This document shows, one piece after another, positions 8,680-17,031 of a stretch of DNA of 64,000 nt; the first letter of the stretch is position 1; every line of letters begins with the position of its first letter. Source of the DNA: Sphingobacterium hotanense (GTDB lineage Bacteria; Bacteroidota; Bacteroidia; Sphingobacteriales; Sphingobacteriaceae); contig NZ_CP030848.1 of NCBI RefSeq assembly GCF_008274825.1, forward strand, positions 1,922,001 to 1,986,000, read 5' to 3'. The translations under genes were made by a program, and so were the position numbers. The notes under the pieces are model-generated. The model did no database searches. It had not been told where the DNA came from and worked only from the letters and a program-made list of their open reading frames with translations.

Positions 8680-10197
8680 TTACAATCCGCCATTTGATGA
8701 TGCAGAGCCATCATCTGGAGATGTTCCATCTGGGAATTGATCAGATGGGCGTAGGCCCGCTTGCGGATCATATCCCTGAGGAACATAAGCGAATACAGCT
8801 TCAGCAATTTGGAAGCCAACGCCTAACCAAAATTCTCCATATAAGCGAACTTCGTAGTCGTGCTTCTGGACATCATTGATCACTAGTGGTACCTCGTTCT
8901 TGTGGCGCAGCTTCACCATATTTTCGGCTGGCGTAGAGAAAACAATAGGGGATCCGGACATACCGTCCAACGACACTAACGTGTTAACAGAGTAGTCAAT
9001 TTTGGCAGTTCCAAAATCACCGTCCTGACCGCTATTCTGTCCCCAAACCTTTTTGTAAGCGCGTTGATACTTACGATAGATTTCGGGCGAGACGTAGATA
9101 TTCATCTTCTTGTTCTTATACAGAGGCGTCAAGTCGTCCACAAAGTTCTCGAAGAAATCAAGGATCTCTTCCGCCGTCGCTGTATCCCAGTTGATTGTGT
9201 CAGTGGTGAAATTGATTTTAGAAGCTTGTCCAAGCGCCTTTTGTTGAACAAGGATCGTCTCGATACCATCCATGCTGTCTTCTGGATCGGTAGCAACATT
9301 AGGATCCGTTACTTCAACATACTTTCCTTTGAAGATCATTCGAAGCTCAATATCGTCGAGGATCTGAGGATAGATCAGTTGTTCCCAAATGTACTTTGTG
9401 ATAGGCATCTGGTCTGGAGAAAGACGCTCATCATACAAATGGAAAAGGTAAGAGTCCAAAACTTCTGCAGGAATGATCGGTACGTTGATCTTATGTCTGC
9501 GGTTCTTAATCACCAATGGCGTGAACTTCGTGTTGCCTTTAGGAGTCCACTTTGGTGTGAACTTCTGAACTACGGAATTGATCTGTGCTTGAACAGCTCT
9601 GTGCTCGGTAACCGCGGGTACAGTTTTAAAGTACTTCGAAGAACTGAAGCCAGTGAATAGCTGGCGAACGATCTCCAGGTTATTGCCGTTTTGACTAAGG
9701 TAAGTTCCAAACTCATCACGTACTGCTCCAACATCGATTGTTTTCCCTTGCGCAGAAATCATCGTTCCCGTGGCTAAAAATCCAAAAGCGGCTGCATAGT
9801 GCCCTGCTTTTCTCATTACGCTCATCACCTTAGGGATTCCTCCTTTGCTCTGGAATTCGTTGGTTTCGGCTTTCGGGAGGTCCTCTGGGGATTCCATCAA
9901 TGCCTGGATAAGACTATCCTTCTTCTTGTTTTCTGCAATGGCCGCCTGCAGCTGTGCTGCTAACTCAGTAGTTGCTTGCTGTGCCTCAGGAGCGAATACC
10001 GCTTTCATTGCTTCGAAGATTCCTTTAGAGTGCTCCTCGGGGTTCTCAGCAGCTAAGCCTGCTTCAAACTTTTCAAGCGCGCTCTCTCCGAAAATTTCTT
10101 TCAATGTCTCGCGCTGTTCAGCATTTAATTTGTTCTCGGCAAGGGAAGTTACGTTCATTGCCTTTAAGAACACTGCTTTGATTTTATTCCAATTCAT
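8680..10197 (-). CDS. Major capsid protein, HK97-type with scaffold-like N-terminus
   Basis: 505 residues. The first 110 are helical and charged (LNAEQRETLKEIFGESALEK, then a Gln/Ala-rich helix), which looks like a fused delta/scaffold domain to be removed by the protease encoded upstream. Residues 140-490 form the capsid-fold body, with typical major-capsid stretches such as 'LIYPQILDDIELRMIFKGKY' and 'DYEVRLYGEFWLGVGFQIAE'. The protease-capsid order is classic for HK97-like phages. Confidence 0.82.
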   Translation of the reverse strand: MNWNKIKAVFLKAMNVTSLAENKLNAEQRETLKEIFGESALEKFEAGLAAENPEEHSKGIFEAMKAVFAPEAQQATTELAAQLQAAIAENKKKDSLIQALMESPEDLPKAETNEFQSKGGIPKVMSVMRKAGHYAAAFGFLATGTMISAQGKTIDVGAVRDEFGTYLSQNGNNLEIVRQLFTGFSSSKYFKTVPAVTEHRAVQAQINSVVQKFTPKWTPKGNTKFTPLVIKNRRHKINVPIIPAEVLDSYLFHLYDERLSPDQMPITKYIWEQLIYPQILDDIELRMIFKGKYVEVTDPNVATDPEDSMDGIETILVQQKALGQASKINFTTDTINWDTATAEEILDFFENFVDDLTPLYKNKKMNIYVSPEIYRKYQRAYKKVWGQNSGQDGDFGTAKIDYSVNTLVSLDGMSGSPIVFSTPAENMVKLRHKNEVPLVINDVQKHDYEVRLYGEFWLGVGFQIAEAVFAYVPQGYDPQAGLRPSDQFPDGTSPDDGSASSNGGL

Positions 10198-10231
10198 CTT
10201 TAAATAGGATTAGGTTGATATTTACTCAATG

Positions 10232-11128
10232 TTAATTACTCTTCTCCCAGGCCATCACCGAAGCATAGTTGATTGCATCGGTCAACGTCCCAATTCTATC
10301 TGCAAGTCCTGCCTCAACAGATTTACTGCCTTGATATGTGGAACCGGATAGGATGCCTGGAATTTCGAGGTTCAGCTTTGGTCGGTTCATCTTGACAGCA
10401 TTTTGGAACTTAATTGCCAATGGATTAAGCATTTCTTCCTTGATCTGATCATATTCACCCTTCAATAGGTTTTGGAACGCCAGATTCTTTTCGGTTGACT
10501 GTTGAGCATAAACTTCATGGAATTTTGCTCCCATAGCTTCGTAATACGGGACCATGTCGATAAAGGAAAGCATCACACCAATAGATCCGAATACCGACGA
10601 TACATCGTTGTTAGCGAATATGTAATCACACGCGGAAGCTGTCCAATAAGCTGCTGAACATGCAGCGTCACAATGCGCAACAATGGGCTTGCCAATGGAC
10701 TTTACAAAATCGATAGCCTCTAACATAGGAGGAACTGCATTTACAGCGCCGCCACCAGAATCGATATCAAGAACGAGGGCAGAAACATTTTCTTTGGCCG
10801 CAAAATACTTAGTGTAATACGCGATTTCATCCATTCCATAGCTGCACAATGTTCCATATTTGAGCATGGTGCCTTTTACTGGAAGAACAATAACTTTTGC
10901 GCCTTCATTTCCAATCTCATCAGCTTCATGTTCTTCATCATCTTCATAGGCCATGATGTTGATGTTATCTAACGCCATTAGTTCTTTACTATATAGCTGT
11001 GAAGAGTTCAGGATAGAGTCTATCTGAGTTCCTAGCCCCAATGCTAGTTCCGGGCTGATCATGAAATGGCCTCTAATAATGGCTGATAAAAGATGATGTT
11101 GCCAGTTGGCAGCTATTTTCCGTTGCAT
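10232..11128 (-). CDS. S49/SppA-like phage head maturation protease
   Basis: 298 residues with a ClpP/crotonase-fold serine protease core. 'LVLDIDSGGG' (118-127) forms the oxyanion region, S158 in 'ACSAAYW' is the predicted nucleophile, and 'SSVFGSIGV' (177-185) is the conserved S49 segment. It lies immediately upstream of the capsid gene, as expected for a prohead protease that trims the capsid N-terminus. Start at 11128 gives a basic N-terminal extension; the ATG at 11062 (MISPELAL) is an alternative. Confidence 0.85.
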   Translation of the reverse strand: MQRKIAANWQHHLLSAIIRGHFMISPELALGLGTQIDSILNSSQLYSKELMALDNINIMAYEDDEEHEADEIGNEGAKVIVLPVKGTMLKYGTLCSYGMDEIAYYTKYFAAKENVSALVLDIDSGGGAVNAVPPMLEAIDFVKSIGKPIVAHCDAACSAAYWTASACDYIFANNDVSSVFGSIGVMLSFIDMVPYYEAMGAKFHEVYAQQSTEKNLAFQNLLKGEYDQIKEEMLNPLAIKFQNAVKMNRPKLNLEIPGILSGSTYQGSKSVEAGLADRIGTLTDAINYASVMAWEKSN

Positions 11129-11208
11129 ATTCGTTCGGTTTATGCAAAGGTTGTGTTATCAGTTAGGGTTGGAAAGGACGTTTTTGGAGTTTTATAGAAT
11201 GCTCTAAG

Positions 11209-11239
11209 GCCCCTATGCCGTATCCTATAGGGGCTTTTT
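11209..11239 (+). terminator. Strong hairpin oriented against the phage late operon
   Basis: GCCCCTAT (11209-11216) pairs with ATAGGGGC (11227-11234), followed by five T on the plus strand. On the minus strand, the direction of the flanking genes, no T-run follows. It could stop antisense transcripts, act as an mRNA-stabilising or processing hairpin between the 128-aa gene and the protease, or mark the end of a small plus-strand RNA. Confidence 0.5.
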
Positions 11240-11265
11240 AGGCATTTATTTCGGATAGAATTCTA

Positions 11266-11652
11266 TTAATTTGTTATCAACTCTAGTGGAGGAGTAGGGC
11301 TGATGTGGTCGATGCGAATCGAAGTAAGTGATAGGGAGCTGTTCTGGAGAATAGTCACCGGTATAAAAGGAGATCCTACAATTAATTCTTTCCCGGCGCA
11401 TAGCTTTATTTTAAAAATGCATTCATCACCTACCGGATTGTTATTTTTTAGCCTAGCCTGAATCCCAATGTTATAAAGTATTCCAGAGGCATCCGATTTT
11501 GTGTTAAAGCTTAAATCTCCAGATGCTGGATGGATGGCAAGATCCTTCCATTCTCTGACTGTGACATTAACACCTTTATCTGGAATTTTCTCGAATTCAA
11601 GCACGTCGCGCACTGTTGCGAATGATATTGATTCAATGATCTGAATGGCCAT
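11266..11652 (-). CDS. Phage structural-type protein of unknown function (128 aa)
   Basis: Beta-rich protein without signal peptide or membrane segment. The composition (VNVTVREWKDLAIHPASGD, then SSLSLTSIRIDHI) suggests an all-beta virion component. It lies between a 178-aa gene (1-bp gap) and the head protease, at the start of the late module. I do not recognise a family. Confidence 0.55.
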   Translation of the reverse strand: MAIQIIESISFATVRDVLEFEKIPDKGVNVTVREWKDLAIHPASGDLSFNTKSDASGILYNIGIQARLKNNNPVGDECIFKIKLCAGKELIVGSPFIPVTILQNSSLSLTSIRIDHISPTPPLELITN

Positions 11653-11653
11653 A

Positions 11654-12190
11654 TTATTGATATTGTTGGATTTCTAAAATGGTTTTCCGTATAAATGCAC
11701 TCTGAAGCTGCACTCGGCGTGCTAATCTATTCGCAATCTTATTAATGCTTTTTTCTTCGGACCTGTATGCTCGCTTCTTTAATTGTTCCTGTTCGCCGAT
11801 CTTACTCACAAGTTTTCTTGCTAGAATAAAATTCTCAATGACATCCTTTTGTTTCATCTTCAAATTACGTCCCACGTAATAATATTGGATAAAGTCCTGA
11901 TTGAAGCGTGCAATGATGTAATCATTGATCTTACGCTGATCATCCGGATGTATGTAGCTGAATCTGGTGAAAAGTGTGGACATTGCAGAAGTGCGGGGTA
12001 GCCGAAAATATACAGCTTTTTCTGGATCGCATTTCTGCTCTACCGGGTAGTCTGAATAACGGATCATAGAACAAATAAACTTTCCCTCTTCCGTATCTCG
12101 AAAGATAGAAAATGCCCCATCTTCATAGGCAAAGATAGAGTTCAAATATTCCCGATGCATCTGATCCTGGATGTGACAAACAACGTTCAT
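11654..12190 (-). CDS. Conserved-looking phage protein of unknown function (178 aa)
   Basis: First gene of the late transcription unit. The N-terminal half is mixed alpha/beta (FAYEDGAFSIFRDTEEGKF). The C-terminal half is long basic helices (KKRAYRSEEKSINKIANRLA). This pattern suits a nucleic-acid-binding or late regulatory protein, but no family is recognised. A Bacteroidota-type promoter is 160 bp upstream at 12349-12380. Confidence 0.55.
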   Translation of the reverse strand: MNVVCHIQDQMHREYLNSIFAYEDGAFSIFRDTEEGKFICSMIRYSDYPVEQKCDPEKAVYFRLPRTSAMSTLFTRFSYIHPDDQRKINDYIIARFNQDFIQYYYVGRNLKMKQKDVIENFILARKLVSKIGEQEQLKKRAYRSEEKSINKIANRLARRVQLQSAFIRKTILEIQQYQ

Positions 12191-12348
12191 ATTCTGCTTT
12201 TAGTTGGTATAACCAAATTTACATATTATTCGTCCGAAAAGCGAAATCAATGTATTGAAAAATAGAATGTTATTTGGTTTTAGTTAAACAGATTATTCGC
12301 CTAAATCACGAAATGAGTGTGATTATTTATCGGAGTTGAATCGTAACC

Positions 12349-12380
12349 CAAATGTACAACAGGTCAGCGTGTCATCCAAA
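12349..12380 (-). promoter_or_regulatory. Putative late promoter of the prophage
   Basis: On the minus strand TTTG (12380-12377) and TACATTTG (12356-12349) are 20 bp apart, matching the Bacteroidota consensus TTTG-N(about 19-20)-TAnnTTTG. It points toward the 178-aa gene at 12190 and would leave a leader of about 150 nt. Confidence 0.45.
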
Positions 12381-12397
12381 AAAAGCGTGTTTTTTTT

Positions 12398-12627
12398 GTA
12401 ATTTTGTAATTTCGTAATTTGGTGCTGATAATCAGAAAGTTAAGTGTTTTAAAAGTGTAATTTATCAATTACACTTTTCTTTTTTAAAATGTAATTGAAT
12501 ATGAAGCTCAGTAGAAATTACGTTTTTACAATCTTTATTTTCTATTAATTACAAAAAAATGTAATTTATTAAGATATTGAATATCATTAAGTTATACTAT
12601 TGTTTTTATTTAAATTACGAAATTACA
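12398..12627. repeat. GTAATT/AATTAC motif array with long inverted repeats
   Basis: About ten copies of GTAATT or its complement occur within 230 bp (for example 12406, 12414, 12491, 12516, 12547, 12561, 12613, 12621). A 16-bp perfect inverted repeat frames the array: TGTAATTTCGTAATTT at 12405-12420 and its complement at 12612-12627. Inside, AAAAGTGTAATT (12451-12462) and AATTACACTTTT (12467-12478) form a perfect 12-bp stem with a 4-nt loop. It fits a multi-site operator upstream of the late genes, or a short MITE-like insertion. There is no protein-coding gene here. Confidence 0.6.
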
Positions 12628-12667
12628 TTTTTTTTAAGGTTAAAAGGAAAAAGAGATACAAAGAGAA

Positions 12668-12760
12668 AAGCCGAGGCCGGCGGCGAGGGTGTCAAATAGG
12701 AACGCCCCAGCTGATGGCCGGAGCGTGAATTTGCGCTGCTTCGCGAGCGCGTTTTAAATA
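12668..12760. other. GC-rich patch in AT-rich non-coding DNA
   Basis: A stretch of about 90 bp that is strikingly GC-rich (GCCGAGGCCGGCGGCGAGGG, later GCGCTGCTTCGCGAGCGC) sits between DNA of roughly 70% AT. GCGCT and AGCGC form a short hairpin near 12734-12751. It looks like transferred DNA, possibly a fragment from an integrative element, or a structured RNA. A frame of 85 codons crosses it on the minus strand, but its codon composition does not look like a protein. Confidence 0.5.
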
Positions 12761-12822
12761 CGATAGATGTAGGCATTCGAAATAAGCATGTAATAATTTT
12801 ATAGATATACAACCCAAACTGA

Positions 12823-13565
12823 ATGTACAAGCCAAGCCAAAGTTTCACCACTACAGACGATTCTACCATCATTTGGAAATATTTAGATCTCTTTAAATTT
12901 TTAGATCTAATATAAAACTAATAACTGTTTATGCTTAGGGTTGACCTGTTTATTGATAAATTCGAAGGGTTGGAGAATAATAGTGAAGCTAGTTATTACG
13001 AAAAACTAAGTAACAACACAAAGGAGAGAATTTCAGAATATATTAATTTATTGAAGGAAATCAACAGATGTGCTAGAATTTCTTCATTTATCAAGTGTTG
13101 GCATATAAATACAAATGAGTCTATTATTATGTGGGATGCGTATTCGAATTCTAATGGTGGAATCGCAATTAAGAGCACTGTGGGAATTCTGAAAAGGTCT
13201 AATATAGATGAGAGACCAATCTATATAACTAAGGTTAATTACATAGACGAATTTGTGCCAATTCACAATACGGTATTTCCACTAGTCCATGAAAGGGTAG
13301 AATTTTCTGATGAACGAGAATTTAGAATTCTTCATCAAGATTCAACTTAGATATTGGCAAAGGAAAGGCTTCTCAAGAATCAGAGAAAAGTATAAGAATT
13401 AAAATTGATCTCGAGATTCTGATAGATGAAATATTTTTTCATCCTTTAACCCCTGATTGGGTTGTAAATTCACTACAAAATATAATAAGAACTTACGGTG
13501 AAAAATTTGTGCTGGAAAATCGAACCTTTATAGCTAAAAAGTATAGCTTTTCAGAAAGCAGGTAA
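12823..13565 (+). pseudogene. Broken DUF2971 family gene with three in-frame stops and a frameshift
   Basis: The frame opens with ATG at 12823 and reads 'IIWKYLDLFKFLDLI', then meets TAA at 12913, 12919 and 12922. It continues in the same frame with 'LFMLRVDLFIDKFEG' (from 12925) and 'SFIKCWHINTNESIIMWDAY', the hallmark CWH...E...MW pattern of DUF2971. It stops at TAG 13348. The C-terminal part 'RIKIDLEILIDEIFFHPLTP' follows in another frame (13350-13565). DUF2971 proteins are often linked to phage defence; the biochemical role is unknown. It is the only plus-strand gene in this minus-strand part of the prophage. Confidence 0.75.
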
Positions 13566-13784
13566 AAAAAAATAAAAAATTTATAAAACCCTTGCTTTTA
13601 TCATTTACTCAAATTATGAAATTACGTCAAATGTTTGTTTCCTAGCCTCTTACAAGGTGTTTTTAATGCTAATAATTTCCCATTCTTTAATTCTTTTGAT
13701 GTTTAGGTATAGTTGCTTGTTTCTAGGAGGGTGTTAATTAATATAATTGAAAAAATTTTGATGCGAAAAGATTCTGCTAGAAAT

Positions 13785-13816
13785 AATCACGCCTCGATTA
13801 TTATCGAGGCGTGATT
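13785..13816. terminator. Perfect 14-bp hairpin between convergent genes
   Basis: AATCACGCCTCGAT (13785-13798) and ATCGAGGCGTGATT (13803-13816) form a perfect stem with a TATT loop. It lies between the DUF2971 remnant (plus) and the secreted-protein gene (minus), so it probably ends transcription from both sides. Otherwise 13566-13874 holds only AT-rich DNA. Confidence 0.6.
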
Positions 13817-13874
13817 AACATTCGGATCTGATTCCAGAAGAATTCGTCAATCACTAGTTGACAAAAATTTATTT

Positions 13875-14966
13875 TTATAAGTCCGGATCTAATATTTCAG
13901 CACCGCCTGCAATTGCAATTTCTCTAAAAAAATTATCACCACAGACAGTTGTGCCCACTGCCGTTACTGTTATTGAATTGGCTGACAATTGATTTGAGTT
14001 CCATGAGTTAATATGGATAACAGCTTTATCAGGCCCATCAGGGAAAATTTGGACATTATTTGATGTACTTGAAATCGTCCAATTAGCAACCGGATTTATC
14101 ATTTCTTCAGGATCTTCATAGTATATGTAATAGGTACCTACACCCATGATTCTTGGTGAAACTCTAAAGGTACCTAAGTCGTTTCTTGCCCCCAGTGAAA
14201 TCTCTTTCTTAACTACATTCGGTCCCAGCGTAGAAACGATTTTGATCTTTCCTTCACCAATTTTAGTTATTTTCCATTGATTATTCCCAATATGTGTAAG
14301 TGTTGCGATACTATCCGGTTGATCTAAGGTAATTTGACCTGGATAAACAACATTCGTGATCGTATATATACCCTCGTCACATATGACTTTTGGTCCAGTG
14401 ATCGTTGATATTGGATAATCTTTGACAAAGGAGAACTGCTTAGTGCCAGAAATAAACCACGGTATCCCGTGTGTATCCTGAGGAGCTACACCATCTTTAT
14501 TAAGATTCGGCAAACCCACTCTGTGATCGAAATTGTATTTGTAGAAAATTACTAGTCTATAACCGCCGGTATCAAAATTGAAAACATTAGGAATTGTTAC
14601 ATTAAAGTTTTTTATTTTGGAATGTAGTTGAATAGTTCCGTTACTATCGATGAAGTCTCCAATACCAAAGCTTGGGCCTCCCGTTGACCAGACAAGATTT
14701 GGTTGTCCATCGAAACCGTATCCGTTAATAATCCCTATATGTGTTTCTACCCACCTCAGATATGACGTGTATAGTCCTGACATTGTAAATCCAAACGATC
14801 CAGTTACATTTACAGGGGCATTGAAATATGGTATTTTTCCTCCTTTAAGTGGTATACTCAAATTAAAGTTATTGGGGTAAACAAGGTTTCCGGAGTCGTC
14901 ATTTGCTTTTGCTTCGCTTAGTAGGTTTACAATGATAATGATTAATGCAATAAAATACTTCTTCAT
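13875..14966 (-). CDS. Secreted protein with Ig/PKD-like repeats, prophage accessory gene
   Basis: 363 residues. A clear Sec signal peptide is present (MKKYFIALIIIIVNLLSEAKA, cleavage near residue 21). The mature protein is beta-rich, with a C-terminal half built of Ig-like strands (ISTITGPKVICDEGIYTI, then NWTISSTSNNVQIF). These 'PKVICDEGIYTI' and 'NWTIS' patterns are common in Bacteroidota surface proteins. No sorting tail is evident. The start ATG shares one base with the stop of the small lipoprotein gene (TAATG), so the two form a secreted pair, probably expressed from the lysogen. Confidence 0.65.
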   Translation of the reverse strand: MKKYFIALIIIIVNLLSEAKANDDSGNLVYPNNFNLSIPLKGGKIPYFNAPVNVTGSFGFTMSGLYTSYLRWVETHIGIINGYGFDGQPNLVWSTGGPSFGIGDFIDSNGTIQLHSKIKNFNVTIPNVFNFDTGGYRLVIFYKYNFDHRVGLPNLNKDGVAPQDTHGIPWFISGTKQFSFVKDYPISTITGPKVICDEGIYTITNVVYPGQITLDQPDSIATLTHIGNNQWKITKIGEGKIKIVSTLGPNVVKKEISLGARNDLGTFRVSPRIMGVGTYYIYYEDPEEMINPVANWTISSTSNNVQIFPDGPDKAVIHINSWNSNQLSANSITVTAVGTTVCGDNFFREIAIAGGAEILDPDL

Positions 14967-15244
14967 TAGTTTTTCATATTTTTTAAAGTAACAATAAATG
15001 GTTCGACATAATATACTCCAGAATATCCATCCCTTTTATATCCTAGGCTATCGGATAAATAATGAAGTTCCTCGGATGGTATACCAAGTAGGGTGCTAAG
15101 TTTTTCTTTTGTTTCTTTTACCGAAAAAAGCTCCCCGTTTATTTCCATTGTCTCAAGTAATTTGTCGTCAGAAATGCTGTTCTCTTTTTTGCAACTCGCC
15201 GAAAAAAATGAGAGTACTACAATAAATAACATAGATTTTTTCAT
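14966..15244 (-). CDS. Small lipoprotein
   Basis: 92 residues with a lipoprotein signal: hydrophobic 'MLFIVVLSFFSAS' followed by Cys18. The mature part is short and acidic (SISDDKLLETMEINGELF). It precedes and is coupled to the secreted protein, so it may act with it at the cell surface. No family recognised. Confidence 0.6.
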   Translation of the reverse strand: MKKSMLFIVVLSFFSASCKKENSISDDKLLETMEINGELFSVKETKEKLSTLLGIPSEELHYLSDSLGYKRDGYSGVYYVEPFIVTLKNMKN

Positions 15245-15440
15245 AATTTTTAGTTTTGATGAATTGATAGTTGCAATAAGAATATGGAATTTTTTAGATT
15301 AATTCAAGTTTTTTTGACAATAAATTTTGTATTCCCTCTATTTTTAAGACTTCAATAGGTTTTGTTTTAAAGCTGTAAAAATATTTAAGTTAGAATTAGA
15401 CTTAACAAATGAGGAATGTTCTTCATTAATTTTTTCTTTT

Positions 15441-15650
15441 CTATTTTAATTGAGCGAATTTTTCAATCTGAACATAATCCGGATTAATGGCAATAACATA
15501 AGTATCCAAGTGATCTGCTGGAGTCCTGGAATCAGCATCCTTCGATTGACCTCCTTTAGCCTTACTGAAGTTAGTACATTCCAAAGAAGCCCAAAGAACA
15601 AATTTTGCATTTGAATAGAGCTTGCGATAAATGTTTACAGTTTCTACCAA
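15441..15650 (-). pseudogene. Remnant of a phage-type DNA cytosine methyltransferase
   Basis: About 69 codons from a TTG. They contain 'VLWASLECTNFSKAKGG' and 'DADSRTPADHLDTY', then 'INPDYVQIE', which match the central segment of phage C5-cytosine methyltransferases (motif IV region, where the catalytic Cys sits, and the IENV region). The SAM-binding N-terminus and the target-recognition C-terminus are absent. An in-frame stop lies just upstream, and the C-terminus diverges after 'YVQIE'. This is a decayed gene. Confidence 0.6.
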
Positions 15651-16017
15651 TGGAGAAAGTTAAAGTATCCTTATAACCTCCTGAAAGTGGAATATTTTCG
15701 GATAGTTCTCCCAATTCGATTACAAAACACTTTTCTCCTTCGACTGCTCCCCAACTATTAGGTGTAATGTTTTCATATATTTTTAATTAAATTTTTTTAG
15801 TGTTTATAAAATCCGATGATTATCATATTTTCTTTTTAAAGGCATACTAAAGCCAATTATAAAATGAGAAAGAAAACTATATTTTTTTTATTTCTAGCAA
15901 TTGCAGAGAAAAAATACAATAGCAAGCTCCCTCTTTTTGAGGTTGAGCATCTGATACTTGACGAATATGCAGAGTTTCTGCGAAGTATCATTAAGCGTTG
16001 TTAGACGACTTTATCCC
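15651..16017. other. Mostly non-coding remnant region
   Basis: No convincing gene. On the minus strand an open stretch (about 15780-15650) encodes 'NSWGAVEGEKCFVIELGE' without a start, probably a fragment of another broken gene. On the plus strand a 46-codon frame (15864-16004) begins with a hydrophobic 'KKTIFFLFLAIAE' segment. Neither has an identifiable family. Confidence 0.3.
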
Positions 16018-16779
16018 TCAGACAAATTGGTTTGAGGGATTATTTGTTTTTCGCTTCATTTCCTCCCTGCATGCAGTGCAAATGGTCCGAGCAGCGTTCG
16101 CCCAAGAGCACGGTTTTCCTGTTTTTTCAATACATCTAATACAATTATCATTTGTACAACCACATAAAAAGCAAGTTCCTTCTACAGTTGGAATTACTTC
16201 AAATTCATAAACAAATACATAGGGGTTTGATTCCCAAGATTCACATCCATTTATTTTGGTCCAAAGAGAATTGAAAGACCAAAAAGGAGGTAGTCCCTCT
16301 TGAAAGCGTTTTTTTGTGAAGTAGTTCTTATACAATTGACCTTGTTCAATTAATTGTGTTGAACTCATATTTAAAGGTTCAATACCTTCAGCTATTGCGT
16401 CCTCGTTTGAAATTTCTTGTAGTTTTTCAAGTCTTACATTGGTGACTTTTAAAAAAAGCCTTGCAGCATCAAAGGGCATATGTATGGACGGTTTCCAGGA
16501 ATGGTCTGAATATTTTAGTTCAGTAGCCTTATATATAAATGGCGCTATAATAGTTCCCCAATTGTCACATGGTTCTCTAATCCATAGAATATCATCTATT
16601 TGATACCTTGATGTAACGTCTTTATCAATCTTTTTATGGATTCCATTGATATTAAAATCAACTTTCGCCGAGTGAGACCAAAACTGATAAGAGCATATTC
16701 TTCGTGTTTGTGATTTATTTCCATTCATTATGGACTCAACCATTGATGTGGAGAATAAAATTGGTTTGAGCTTTTTCAT
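16018..16779 (-). CDS. ASCH-domain protein with C-terminal cysteine-rich domain
   Basis: 253 residues. The N-terminal 190 residues look like an ASCH-type phage protein (KPILFSTSMVESIMNGNKSQ, then 'DDILWIREP', 'PSIHMPFDAARLFLKV' and 'WTKINGCESWESNPYVFVYEF'). The ASCH fold is related to PUA and is expected to bind RNA or modified nucleotides. Residues 200-240 carry paired cysteines (CFLCGCTNDNCIRC, then CSW and CTAC) that probably bind zinc. The combination is seen in phage early regions. The stop shares one base with the start of the preceding 75-aa gene. Confidence 0.75.
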   Translation of the reverse strand: MKKLKPILFSTSMVESIMNGNKSQTRRICSYQFWSHSAKVDFNINGIHKKIDKDVTSRYQIDDILWIREPCDNWGTIIAPFIYKATELKYSDHSWKPSIHMPFDAARLFLKVTNVRLEKLQEISNEDAIAEGIEPLNMSSTQLIEQGQLYKNYFTKKRFQEGLPPFWSFNSLWTKINGCESWESNPYVFVYEFEVIPTVEGTCFLCGCTNDNCIRCIEKTGKPCSWANAARTICTACREEMKRKTNNPSNQFV

Positions 16780-17006
16780 TACGATTCCTCCAAACTATTT
16801 AAATATCTTGCCCCATCATATCCGTCTAAGCCACTTAAAACATCGAACAAATGATCATCAACAGTTGTGTCGCCCTCTAAGCTTCCGGTAACACTATGGG
16901 CGCCAGAAGCATCTAAAACCCATTCGATCCTATGTGTAGTGTTTTTTGTTTTTACCGTTTTTATCCATCCTTTGGATGTGATTTCCAGTGTTATTCTATT
17001 TTCCAT
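16779..17006 (-). CDS. Small phage protein (75 aa)
   Basis: Acidic protein with beta strands (RITLEITSKGWIKTVKTKN) and a helical end (DVLSGLDGYDGARYLNSL). No family recognised. It overlaps the ASCH gene by one base, so it belongs to the same early transcription unit. Confidence 0.5.
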   Translation of the reverse strand: MENRITLEITSKGWIKTVKTKNTTHRIEWVLDASGAHSVTGSLEGDTTVDDHLFDVLSGLDGYDGARYLNSLEES

Positions 17007-17031
17007 TTTTCAAAATTTGAAAGGTGTTTTT

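Noticed and set aside
9064-9660. 198-codon plus-strand frame inside the capsid gene
   Set aside because: It is antisense to a strongly supported capsid gene; its composition is Arg/Leu-rich as expected for a shadow frame.
12405-12627. Prophage attachment site
   Set aside because: The 16-bp repeats are inverted, not direct, and lie inside the prophage.
12615-12872. 85-codon minus-strand frame through the GC-rich patch
   Set aside because: Serine/proline-rich low-complexity product crossing the motif array and the patch; no start context and it overlaps the DUF2971 remnant.
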